Positions 1-6,655 of a stretch of DNA of 7,869 bases are shown piece by piece. Origin of the DNA: Dehalococcoidia bacterium (GTDB lineage: Bacteria; Chloroflexota; Dehalococcoidia; GIF9; AB-539-J10); assembly GCA_030621105.1 (NCBI GenBank), contig JAUXIH010000043.1, positions 1-7,869 of the forward strand, written 5' to 3'. The position numbers were made by a program, and so were the translations under genes. The stretch's first letter is position 1; each line of letters begins with the position of its first letter. Below the pieces are notes generated by a model. It was not told where the DNA came from and did not search any database. It was given only the letters and a program-made list of their open reading frames with translations.

Positions 1-1
1 T

Positions 2-484
2 ATGTTGATTGCTGTTACTGATGAGGATGAGGACAACCTGGCAGTCTGCCAGATTGCCAAGCAAAAGTTTAAAGTTCCCCAGGTTATTGCCAAGATTAAT
101 AGCCCCAGGAATGAGCATATTTTTGCTAAGCTCGGGATAGATCGCAGTGTGAATGTAGCTGAGCTTGTTTTGGAGCGAGTCGAATTGCAACTCGCGAGCT
201 CTACCGTGGTTCGTTTGCTGAGTTTTCCGGATAATAGCCTGGATATTGTATTTGTCAGGGTAACTGAGGGCTCGGGGATATTGGACAAATCTCCGAAGGA
301 GCTATCCCTACCTTCAGGTTGTCTTACCTGCTTGTTCCGGATTCGCGGACAAGGGGCTGGTGTACTGAACCAAGACACCATATTTGAAGTTGGTGACCAG
401 CTGATTTGTTCTATTCCTAGTGGCAGTATGGGTGAGGTGCGAGCACTACTTGCTGGCGGTCAAGTGACAGAGAGCAATGACTAA
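2..484 (+). CDS. TrkA-family potassium uptake regulator (RCK_N end plus RCK_C), 5'-truncated by the window edge
   Basis: This is the C-terminal part of a cytoplasmic RCK/TrkA protein, which binds NAD(H) or nucleotide and gates a membrane K+ transporter or channel. The frame is open to the first base, and the opening residues MLIAVTDEDEDNL match the interior strand-helix of an RCK_N Rossmann fold (usual form: aD..IavT..de.N). The ATG at base 2 is therefore an internal methionine and the real start lies outside the window. Residues 1 to about 55 finish RCK_N, including a typical 'IFAKLGID' ending. Residues about 80-153 are an RCK_C (TrkA_C) domain, with 'EGSGILDKSPKEL' and 'FEVGDQLICSIP' matching the family's S-x-L-x-G-K-x-L-x-E-L and (E/G)-x-G-D-x-L signatures. 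It overlaps pheA by 8 bases (ATGACTAA). The transporter partner would be expected upstream and cannot be seen here. The family call is firm; whether it is TrkA itself or a Ktr/CglK-type subunit is open. Confidence 0.88.
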   Translation: MLIAVTDEDEDNLAVCQIAKQKFKVPQVIAKINSPRNEHIFAKLGIDRSVNVAELVLERVELQLASSTVVRLLSFPDNSLDIVFVRVTEGSGILDKSPKELSLPSGCLTCLFRIRGQGAGVLNQDTIFEVGDQLICSIPSGSMGEVRALLAGGQVTESND

Positions 485-1304
485 GATCGCTTTTCAGGGA
501 GAGAGGGGTGCTTTCAGTGAGGATGCTGCTACCAGGTTTTTTGGTACGCATATCGATTTCTTGCCCTGTGCTTATTTGAGGGATGTCTTTCAAGCAGTGC
601 TGACGGAGGAAGTCCCTTTTGGCATGGTTCCTGTAGAAAATTCCCAGGCAGGCAGCATCAATGATACCTATGATTTGCTGTTGTCCTATCCTCTTAACAT
701 CTTTGCTGAGCTTATCCTGAGGGTGCATCATTGCCTTATGGCTTTGCCAGGACAGTCTCTGGCAGAGATAACCACGATTTATTCTCATCCCCAGGCGTTG
801 GCTCAGTGTGACAAATTTTTGAGCCAGCTTCAAGTTGAGACTATCCCTGCTTATGATACTGCAGGCAGTGCCAAAATGATAAAGGGAAGGCACTTACACG
901 GTTGTGCTGCCATAGCTAATAGTAGGGCTGCTGATATTTACGGGTTGGAGGTCTTGGCGTCGGGCATTGAAACCAACCCTCATAACTATACCAGGTTTTT
1001 TGCTATTTCCAAGCAGAAAACTCGACCCGCAAGGGAGAGTAAAACTTCGCTGGTTTTTGCTGTCAAACACGTGTCTGGCGCATTATATTCTATCTTGGGC
1101 ATTTTCGCTGCCAGGAATATAAATCTGACAAAGTTGGAGTCCAGACCCAGCAGGGATAAGCCCTGGGAGTATGTGTTTTACGCTGATTTTGAGGGGCATG
1201 TGGATAGCGAGATATATCAGGGTGTCATCGAGGAACTCCGGGAGAAAACTACTTTTCTTCGCCTGCTTGGCTCTTACCCCAAGTCTGAGGAACAGCTAGC
1301 CTAG
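477..1304 (+). CDS. pheA: Prephenate dehydratase (monofunctional, with ACT domain)
   Basis: The enzyme converts prephenate to phenylpyruvate, with loss of water and CO2, in cytoplasmic phenylalanine synthesis. At 275 aa it has the usual length for a stand-alone enzyme with no chorismate mutase domain. Residues 1 to about 178 form the PDT domain: the start 'IAFQGERGAFSEDAA' is typical, 'VPVENSQAGS' (51-60) is the substrate-cleft motif, and 'NYTRFF' (170-175) holds the catalytic Thr172-Arg173-Phe174. Residues about 189-268 form the ACT domain, with GAL (201-203) and ESRP (221-224), the two motifs that bind Phe for feedback inhibition. Allosteric control by phenylalanine is thus expected. The ATG sits inside the end of the TrkA gene, and only a weak purine stretch precedes it, so coupled translation is likely. 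The 3' end overlaps the opposing HIT gene by 9 bases. No other aromatic-pathway gene is visible nearby. Confidence 0.96.
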   Translation: MTKIAFQGERGAFSEDAATRFFGTHIDFLPCAYLRDVFQAVLTEEVPFGMVPVENSQAGSINDTYDLLLSYPLNIFAELILRVHHCLMALPGQSLAEITTIYSHPQALAQCDKFLSQLQVETIPAYDTAGSAKMIKGRHLHGCAAIANSRAADIYGLEVLASGIETNPHNYTRFFAISKQKTRPARESKTSLVFAVKHVSGALYSILGIFAARNINLTKLESRPSRDKPWEYVFYADFEGHVDSEIYQGVIEELREKTTFLRLLGSYPKSEEQLA

Positions 1305-1306
1305 CT
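1294..1306. repeat. 13-bp inverted repeat carrying both stop codons of the convergent pair
   Basis: AGCTAG-C-CTAGCT is a perfect inverted repeat with a single central base. The plus-strand TAG of pheA (1302-1304) and the minus-strand TAG of the HIT gene (1298-1296) lie in its two arms. A one-base loop cannot form a useful RNA hairpin and no T-run follows on either strand, so it is not a classical terminator. The arrangement may simply result from two stop codons sharing a short overlap. Confidence 0.5.
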
Positions 1307-1781
1307 CTGCCTTAAGTTTCCTGTATGTGGCAGCCAGTGCCTCCGAAGTAACCTTGGTATTGGATAGTATGGGCATGAAATTAGTGTCGCCTTGCCATCG
1401 GGGCACTACATGAGTATGCAGGTGGTCTTCTATTCCTGCCCCAGCCGCCTTACCGATATTGATTCCAATGTTAAATCCCGCTGGTTTCAGCACGGCAGAT
1501 AATAATTCGGTGCTTTTTTTCACGAGGTGAAAGTGTTCCATTACCTCTTGATTGGAGAGGCCCCCTAAGTTGGCTGAGTGTCGGTATGGGGCTACCATTA
1601 AATGTCCAGGATTATAGGGGAAGGCATTGAGCATAATGAAATTATATTGACCGCGATAGAGGATGAGATTTGCCTCGTCCAGGGCTTCCTTAGGTTTTTG
1701 GCATAAAATGCAACCATTACCCTTCGGTTTCTCTATGTACTCTATTCTCCAGGGGGCCCAGATATACTCCATTTGATCCAT
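1296..1781 (-). CDS. HIT-family (histidine triad) nucleotide hydrolase/phosphorylase-like protein
   Basis: This is a cytoplasmic HIT-superfamily protein of 161 aa, the group that cleaves or transfers nucleoside monophosphates from substrates such as Ap4A or adenylated amines. The triad H-x-H-x-H is at 120-124 (HLHTHVV), and His122 is the expected nucleophile. The N-terminal 'IWAPWRIEYI' (7-16) followed by C24-x2-C27 is characteristic of the long bacterial Ap4A-phosphorylase-like subgroup, where the cysteines help bind zinc. 'NAFPYNPGHLMVAPYRH' (52-68) is the usual strand-helix before the triad. The start is uncertain: ATG at 1781 gives MDQMEYIW, while ATG at 1772 gives MEYIW, closer to where relatives start. 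Neither has a Shine-Dalgarno sequence. A promoter-like pair abuts the first ATG and would favour a near-leaderless transcript starting at the second. It overlaps pheA tail to tail by 9 bases. The exact substrate cannot be read from sequence. Confidence 0.92.
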   Translation of the reverse strand: MDQMEYIWAPWRIEYIEKPKGNGCILCQKPKEALDEANLILYRGQYNFIMLNAFPYNPGHLMVAPYRHSANLGGLSNQEVMEHFHLVKKSTELLSAVLKPAGFNIGINIGKAAGAGIEDHLHTHVVPRWQGDTNFMPILSNTKVTSEALAATYRKLKAELG

Positions 1782-1810
1782 ATACTATGCTAAATAGTTT
1801 CTGGTTGCAA
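1782..1810 (-). promoter_or_regulatory. Candidate promoter of the HIT gene (possibly leaderless)
   Basis: Read on the minus strand, TTGCAA (1810-1805, 4/6 to TTGACA) is followed by a 17-base spacer and TAGTAT (1787-1782, 4/6 to TATAAT). The -10 box ends directly against the first possible ATG (1781). Transcription from it should start about 7 bases inside, close to the second ATG (1772). This fits the absence of any Shine-Dalgarno sequence. It is a match by eye only. Confidence 0.35.
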
Positions 1811-1923
1811 TAACAGTATGGGATTATTCTGAAGGGGGAACGCCGGTCGATTCTTTCAGGTTAGAGGCTGTTAACTGGAGTAGTTGTGTTAGTGGAGACC
1901 TTTGCTTGGGGATGGTGGAGTTA

Positions 1924-1932
1924 TGCTACAAT
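1924..1932 (+). promoter_or_regulatory. Extended -10 promoter for ffh
   Basis: TGCTACAAT contains a TGn extension (1924-1926) followed by TACAAT (1927-1932, 5/6 to consensus). No good -35 box lies 16-18 bases upstream; the nearest is TTGCTT at 1902-1907 with a 19-base spacer, which suits an extended -10 promoter. The predicted transcript starts near 1939 and leaves a leader of about 48 bases. That leader contains a short CCGT/ACGG hairpin (1940-1953 region) and no clear ribosome binding site before ffh. Confidence 0.6.
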
Positions 1933-1986
1933 CTAAGCCCGTTGTGTTACGGCCGAAATGAATTAGTTGTCGGATTTTAAATAGAT

Positions 1987-3330
1987 ATGTTGGAAGTATT
2001 AACACAGAAATTAACCGGAATATTTCGTAGCTTGGGAAAGAAGGGAAAGCTTACCGAAAAAGAAGTTGATGTCGCCTTGAGGGAGATACGGCTGGCTCTG
2101 CTTGAAGCGGATGTGAATTTTAAGGTGGTGCGGGAATTTTTGTCCACGGTAAGGGAACGCGCCGTTGAGACTGAGGTATTGCAAAGCCTGACATCGGTAC
2201 AGCAGATCGTTAAAATCGTCAATGAGGAGATGGTTGGCATCCTGGGGAGGGAACCTGGTCAATTAAGTCTTTCTCATCAGCCCTCGGTAATTCTGCTTGT
2301 TGGGTTACAGGGCTCAGGCAAGACAACCTCTGTCGTAAAGTTGGCGTCTCATCTGAAGAGTAGGGGGCAGAACTCACTGCTGGTAGCAGCTGATACCAGG
2401 CGTCCTGCTGCTGTGGAGCAACTCAAGCTATTAGGAGAACAGCAGAACATCCAGATGTATAGCGAGGGCGCCAGTGCCATGCCGGTGACTATTTGTCGCC
2501 ATGCCTTAGGGAAAGCTAAGCAAATGATGGCAGATTGGCTGATTGTGGATACTCAGGGGCGTTTGCAGACCGATGAACATATGATGGCCGAACTGAGTGA
2601 TATAAAAGATAAATTAGAACCTGCTGAGGTGTTATTGACGGTGGACGCGATGACGGGACAAGATGCTGTGAAAATAGCTCAAGAATTCCATCAGAGGATT
2701 GGGCTTACCGGGCTTATCCTGACCAAGATGGATGGTGATGCTAGAGGGGGGGCTGCGCTATCTATCCGGTATGTTACCGGGGTTCCGATAAAGTTTATGG
2801 GGTTGGGAGAGAAGGTGGATGATCTGGAGCCATTTTATCCTGATCGGCTGGCCTCTCGCATCTTGGGAATGGGTGACATGCTCACCCTTATTGAGAAAGC
2901 CGACAAGGCTATGGATCAACAGCAGCTTAAGCAGTGGCAGAAGAAAATGAACACTGCCAGCTTTGATGTTGAAGATACTTTGGCTCAACTGCGCCAGGTG
3001 AAGAAGATGGGTTCATTGAACAGTCTTGTTGAAATGCTCCCAGGCTTTTCCCAATTTGCCTCACGGCTACCTGGGGATGCTGGGGAAAGCCAATTAAGGA
3101 AGGTGGAGGCTATTATTCTGTCTATGACTCCTGAGGAGCGGCGTAATCCTGCGATAATTAATGGTAGCCGGCGCCATCGTATTGCTGCTGGAAGCGGAAC
3201 AACTACTAAGGATGTTAACCAGTTTCTCAGCCAGTTTTACCAGATACAGAAGTTAACCAGGATGATGAAGCGAGGCCGGTTACCAAAGGGCATGCCAGGC
3301 ATATCTTTTCATCAGGGTCACTCCAGGTAG
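1987..3330 (+). CDS. ffh: Signal recognition particle protein Ffh (SRP54), GTPase
   Basis: Ffh binds 4.5S/SRP RNA and signal peptides as they leave the ribosome and delivers them to the membrane through the receptor FtsY. It has 447 aa, the normal length. The N domain is residues 1 to about 88 ('ALREIRLALLEADVNF' at 30-45 is diagnostic). In the G domain, G1 is GLQGSGKTT (106-114), the G2 region is DTRRPAAVEQL (136-146), G3 is DTQGR (188-192) and G4 is TKMDGDARGG (246-255). The M domain runs from about 294, with finger-loop segment GSLNSLVEMLPG (342-353) and SRP-RNA binding motif around RRHRIAAGSG (395-404). The oddity is Gln190, where Ala is expected in DTAGR. ATG 1987 is forced by an in-frame TAA at 1978-1980, though no Shine-Dalgarno sequence is visible. 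The 3' end overlaps rpoD tail to tail by 13 bases. Identity is certain. Confidence 0.98.
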   Translation: MLEVLTQKLTGIFRSLGKKGKLTEKEVDVALREIRLALLEADVNFKVVREFLSTVRERAVETEVLQSLTSVQQIVKIVNEEMVGILGREPGQLSLSHQPSVILLVGLQGSGKTTSVVKLASHLKSRGQNSLLVAADTRRPAAVEQLKLLGEQQNIQMYSEGASAMPVTICRHALGKAKQMMADWLIVDTQGRLQTDEHMMAELSDIKDKLEPAEVLLTVDAMTGQDAVKIAQEFHQRIGLTGLILTKMDGDARGGAALSIRYVTGVPIKFMGLGEKVDDLEPFYPDRLASRILGMGDMLTLIEKADKAMDQQQLKQWQKKMNTASFDVEDTLAQLRQVKKMGSLNSLVEMLPGFSQFASRLPGDAGESQLRKVEAIILSMTPEERRNPAIINGSRRHRIAAGSGTTTKDVNQFLSQFYQIQKLTRMMKRGRLPKGMPGISFHQGHSR

Positions 3331-4775
3331 TCTCTGAGCTTTCGACTGAGCTTGGGATGGCGGAGCTTACGTAAAGCTTTAGCTTCGATTTGGCGAATTC
3401 TTTCTCTAGTGACACTGAATTCTTTGCCTACCTCCTCCAAAGTTCGGCCTCGTCCGTCTTGAAGGCCGAATCTAAGTTGTAGCACCCTCTTCTCCCTGGG
3501 ACTTAATTCATCCAGCACGGACTCAATTTGTTCCTTGAGTAGTTGTTGAGAAACTGCGGATATGGGAGCCAAGCTAGTGTGATCTTCCACAAAGTCACTT
3601 AACCGGCTGTCCTCTTCTTCCCCGATAGGCGTTTCTAGGGAGGTAGGTTCATGGTGGAATAGATTCATGATTCCCTCGATTTTTTCCAGTGTTATATCCA
3701 TATGCTGGCAAATTTCATCGCGTGTCGGCTCACGTCCATACTCTTGAGTTAGCTCTCGCGTGGTTCTCAGTAACCTGTTAATTGTCTCAATCATGTGAAC
3801 AGGGATACGAATTGTGCGGGCGTGGTCGGCTATAGCCCTGGTGATACCCTGCTTGATCCACCAAGTGGCATAGGTGCTGAATTTATATCCTTTCCTGTAC
3901 TGGAATTTGTCCACGGCCCTGATAAGCCCGATGTTTCCTTCCTGGATAAGGTCAAGCAGAGACATGCCATGTCCAATATATTTCTTGGCTATACTTACTA
4001 CCAGGCGTAGATTGGCTTGAATGAGATGCGTCTCAGATCTTTCTGCTTCACCTTTTATCTTTTCAAAATGGTCTGTGAATGCGCTGGCATGTGAACTCAC
4101 GGCGTGAAGAAATTCACTATCAGATAAGCAAGCTGGTATTTCCTGCCAGGGAATCTGTTCTTTGATGGATTTCAGTATCTGTGGAGATAGGAGTCGACTG
4201 CTTATGGAGAGGGCGATAATAGCTTTTTCTGCAGCAGGATTCTCTCCATTTATTCTTTGTGCTACCTTGGGGAGTAGTGCTGGGTCGGTAACTTTATCAA
4301 TAGCGGCTCGGAATTCAGGGTTCATAGTTGTTTCCAGCAAATCACAAGGGCTACTATCAATGCCCAGATGCTCTCTGATTACCTGAACCACGGGATAAGA
4401 TTGATACAGCTGGTCAAGCAGGTATATTACGATGTCAGTTGTTGCGGGAGAGGTTTTGTATTTCTTGAAATGTGCCTCTTCTATTCTCTTCAGATAATTA
4501 CCCTGCTCTGTTTTGTTGGACAGGATTTTTTCCTCAGCAGCCTTAAGTAACGGCACTTTGCCGATTTCGTGGAGGTACATGCGAGCTGAGTCATCACTTA
4601 CCTCCTCTGGCTCGATTTGTGGTTTGATCTCCTTGGTAGAATCTTCCTCAGATAAAGCTTCATTCTCTTCATTCTCTTCATTCTCAGAATCTGATTCACT
4701 AAGGAGAATATTTTCTATTGCCCTCTCAGTGTTTTTCTTGCTGTTGGCAGGACTGCTATTTTTGACTGGTGTCAT
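3318..4775 (-). CDS. rpoD: RNA polymerase sigma factor RpoD/SigA (group 1, primary sigma-70)
   Basis: This is the housekeeping sigma factor of 485 aa that directs RNA polymerase to -10/-35 promoters. No conserved region 1.1 is seen. The N-terminus (about 26-58) is acidic and low-complexity, with ENE three times at 31-39. Region 1.2 is about 60-95 (SARMYLHEIGKVPLL). A poorly conserved stretch of about 150 residues (95-245) separates it from region 2 (about 247-323). Region 2 includes 'DLIQEGNIGLIRAVDKF' and 2.3-2.4 'YATWWIKQGITRAI', with W305/W306 for melting and Q309/T312 at the -10-reading positions. Region 3 is about 327-400. Region 4.2 carries the helix-turn-helix TLEEVGKEFSVTRERIRQIE (445-464), with R457/E458/Q462 as the -35-reading residues. 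ATG 4775 has a strong GGAGG (4787-4783) seven bases upstream, inside the end of dnaG, with which it overlaps by 20 bases. That makes a dnaG-rpoD operon. Confidence 0.97.
   Translation of the reverse strand: MTPVKNSSPANSKKNTERAIENILLSESDSENEENEENEALSEEDSTKEIKPQIEPEEVSDDSARMYLHEIGKVPLLKAAEEKILSNKTEQGNYLKRIEEAHFKKYKTSPATTDIVIYLLDQLYQSYPVVQVIREHLGIDSSPCDLLETTMNPEFRAAIDKVTDPALLPKVAQRINGENPAAEKAIIALSISSRLLSPQILKSIKEQIPWQEIPACLSDSEFLHAVSSHASAFTDHFEKIKGEAERSETHLIQANLRLVVSIAKKYIGHGMSLLDLIQEGNIGLIRAVDKFQYRKGYKFSTYATWWIKQGITRAIADHARTIRIPVHMIETINRLLRTTRELTQEYGREPTRDEICQHMDITLEKIEGIMNLFHHEPTSLETPIGEEEDSRLSDFVEDHTSLAPISAVSQQLLKEQIESVLDELSPREKRVLQLRFGLQDGRGRTLEEVGKEFSVTRERIRQIEAKALRKLRHPKLSRKLRDYLE
4659..4685 (-). 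repeat. Three tandem copies of a 9-bp unit in rpoD, encoding ENE-ENE-ENE
   Basis: The minus-strand unit GAGAATGAA occurs three times in perfect tandem in the acidic N-terminal segment of the sigma factor. Because the unit is nine bases, slippage would change length by three residues without breaking the frame. Confidence 0.9.
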
Positions 4776-6576
4776 TCTTATTCCTCCGATTTCCTTCTCT
4801 GATGAAAATTTCCTGTAGTTGTTGGTCTGGAAGTATACCTTGCTCCTCCAACTTGGCTAATTCAGCAGCTATACCTTCTTTCTCGCGTGTTATGCTGAAC
4901 ATAAACTCTCTCTCTCTCTGAGAGCGTTTGGTTAATCTCTCCTGTAAGCGCAGAATACAATCACTACACGCAGTCTGTCTGTTACTGAAGTCTTTCTTGA
5001 TGGCCGGGGGAAAGGATTTATGATATAGATATTGTATGTGTTCTGCTAAGCCAGGGTCAAGTTTCTGGCTCAGGGTATTGATGTCGGGGTCGCGTTGCCA
5101 TGCGAGGAATAACTCGCGATTTTCAGTAGATTCGAAGTGATCTGGTGATAGTTCTTGAGCCACACTTCGCAGATCGGGATATTGCAGGAGCAGGGCCAGG
5201 CAGTAGCTATCGAGCGGGCTGGCCAGATCAGGGCGCTGCGGATTAAAGCTTTCTCCAGCCATGGGGTATGTCTGTCTTCTTCTATTCGCATGAAGCTTTT
5301 TCAAGTTTGTTACCAGGGTTGCCTCGCTTACTTTCAGTATATTGGCTAGTTTTTGGATGTAATGAGCTTGATATATGGGGTCAGTAATCTCGCTAATAAG
5401 AGGGAGGAGTTTTTGAGCTGCCGTGGACTTATCTTTGGCCTTGTTGAGGTCGAGCTTACTGATTGTTACCTGGAAGGCGAAATCGAGAGATGGTAGTGCT
5501 TCTTGGACCAAATTTTGCCATGTAGATGGACTTTCTTCGATTACATCATCAGGGTCTTTGCCTTGAGGTAGAGATATGACCTTTAGTTCGGCATCGACGA
5601 TACCTTTACCCAATGACTTTACCAGAGTTTCTATCCCTCTAAGTGTTGCTTCCTCCCCGGCGGTGTCAGCATCAAGTGCCAATGTGATGTGCTTGGTTAA
5701 TCGCTTGATAACTTCTACCTGTTTCTCAGTGAGGGATGTGCCCATTGAAGCAACCACATTGTTCCATCCATGCTGGTGGGCTTTGATAGTATCCATGTAG
5801 CCTTCCACGACAATAACCAGGTTGTTTGTCCGGATGGCATTCTTGGCTCTGTCGATACCATAGGGAGTACTGCTTTTATCAAAAAGTGGTGTTTGGGGAG
5901 AGTTAATGTACTTGGGCTGTGAGTTGTCCAGGGCTCTAGCTCCGAATCCTGTGACTCTGCCCTGGATATCACATATGGGAAACATTAATCGATTACGAAA
6001 TCTGTCGTAGCTATTTCCCTCTTTCGAAATTATCAACCCAGCTTGTTCTATTTCCTCGTCCTTATATCCTTTGTTCTGGAGAAAAGTTTTCAGCACATCC
6101 CATCCGTTGGGGCTGTAACCCAGGCGAAAGTCGCTTATAACTTCCGGGCTTAGCTTTCTGGCGTTGAGATATTTTCTTGCGACTTCCCCTGTAGCAGTAT
6201 TTGTCAATATGTGGTGATAGTATTCGGCAGCGGCATCTGTTACATGGAATAACCGTTGTTGTGCTTCATTCTCAGCAACTCTTGTTGGTCCCTGAGAACT
6301 CAAAGATATACCTGCCCTTTCAGCCAGTATGCGCAGGGATTGCCCAAATTCGACCCCCTCTTTTTTCATAATAAATGAGAATACATCTCCCCCTGTGCCG
6401 CAAGCACCAAAGCAATGCCATGTCTGCTGTTCTGGAAATACGAAGAACGAAGGATGCTTCTCGTTGTGGAAGGGGCACAGGGCCTTGAAGTTCTGTCCTG
6501 CTTTTTCCAGGTGGACATGTTCGGAGATGACATCCACTATATCTATTTTGTGTTTTATATCTTCGGCCAAGCTCAA
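4756..6576 (-). CDS. dnaG: DNA primase DnaG
   Basis: The primase makes RNA primers at the replication fork and works with the DnaB helicase. It has 606 aa, a normal length. The N-terminal CHC2 zinc domain has C34-x2-H37 and C55-x3-C59 (HCFGACGTGGD), one residue longer between the last cysteines than the common CFGCG form. The catalytic core follows: 'RFRNRLMFPICDIQGRVTGFGAR' region (192-214), then Toprim (about 252-340) with E258 (VVEGYMD), D302/D304 (LALDADTAG) and DPDD (341-344). The C-terminal helicase-binding region is about 440-606 and less conserved; it contains C537-x2-C540. The start is a TTG at 6576-6574, chosen because the N-terminus fits the family ('IVDVISEHVHLEKAGQNF') and GAGGAG lies at 6593-6588, 11 bases upstream; there is no nearby in-frame ATG. 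It is followed directly by rpoD (20-base overlap). Upstream lies a pps gene relic. Confidence 0.96.
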   Translation of the reverse strand: MSLAEDIKHKIDIVDVISEHVHLEKAGQNFKALCPFHNEKHPSFFVFPEQQTWHCFGACGTGGDVFSFIMKKEGVEFGQSLRILAERAGISLSSQGPTRVAENEAQQRLFHVTDAAAEYYHHILTNTATGEVARKYLNARKLSPEVISDFRLGYSPNGWDVLKTFLQNKGYKDEEIEQAGLIISKEGNSYDRFRNRLMFPICDIQGRVTGFGARALDNSQPKYINSPQTPLFDKSSTPYGIDRAKNAIRTNNLVIVVEGYMDTIKAHQHGWNNVVASMGTSLTEKQVEVIKRLTKHITLALDADTAGEEATLRGIETLVKSLGKGIVDAELKVISLPQGKDPDDVIEESPSTWQNLVQEALPSLDFAFQVTISKLDLNKAKDKSTAAQKLLPLISEITDPIYQAHYIQKLANILKVSEATLVTNLKKLHANRRRQTYPMAGESFNPQRPDLASPLDSYCLALLLQYPDLRSVAQELSPDHFESTENRELFLAWQRDPDINTLSQKLDPGLAEHIQYLYHKSFPPAIKKDFSNRQTACSDCILRLQERLTKRSQREREFMFSITREKEGIAAELAKLEEQGILPDQQLQEIFIREGNRRNKNDTSQK

Positions 6577-6587
6577 CTTATATCTAT

Positions 6588-6593
6588 CTCCTC
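6588..6593 (-). promoter_or_regulatory. Ribosome binding site supporting the TTG start of dnaG
   Basis: GAGGAG on the minus strand lies 11 bases before TTG 6576, slightly further than ideal. It decides the start, since no ATG or GTG upstream in this frame makes a sensible N-terminus and the next starts would cut into the conserved primase N-terminal helix. Confidence 0.65.
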
Positions 6594-6655
6594 AGCTGAC
6601 CATAATGTGTATTATCTGGGCTGGATACAATCGGAGGAGTTAAATCACATTTTCC

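Noticed and set aside
417..893. 158-codon minus-strand open frame opposite the trkA/pheA junction
   Set aside because: It lies antisense to two well-supported genes, has no recognisable domain and reads as a shadow of pheA codons.
1938..1955. Short hairpin CCGT-loop-ACGG in the ffh leader as a riboswitch or terminator
   Set aside because: Only a 4-bp stem, no T-run and no wider fold; too little to call a regulatory RNA.
3795..4818. Several plus-strand open frames of 60-101 codons opposite rpoD
   Set aside because: Low-complexity Ser/Phe-rich translations produced by the complement of an acidic, helical protein; no ribosome sites or family motifs.
6611..6616. Minus-strand GATAAT as a closer -10 box for dnaG
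   Set aside because: The hexamer is 5/6, but no -35-like sequence lies 16-19 bases upstream and it has no TGn extension; weaker than the 6814-6822 element.
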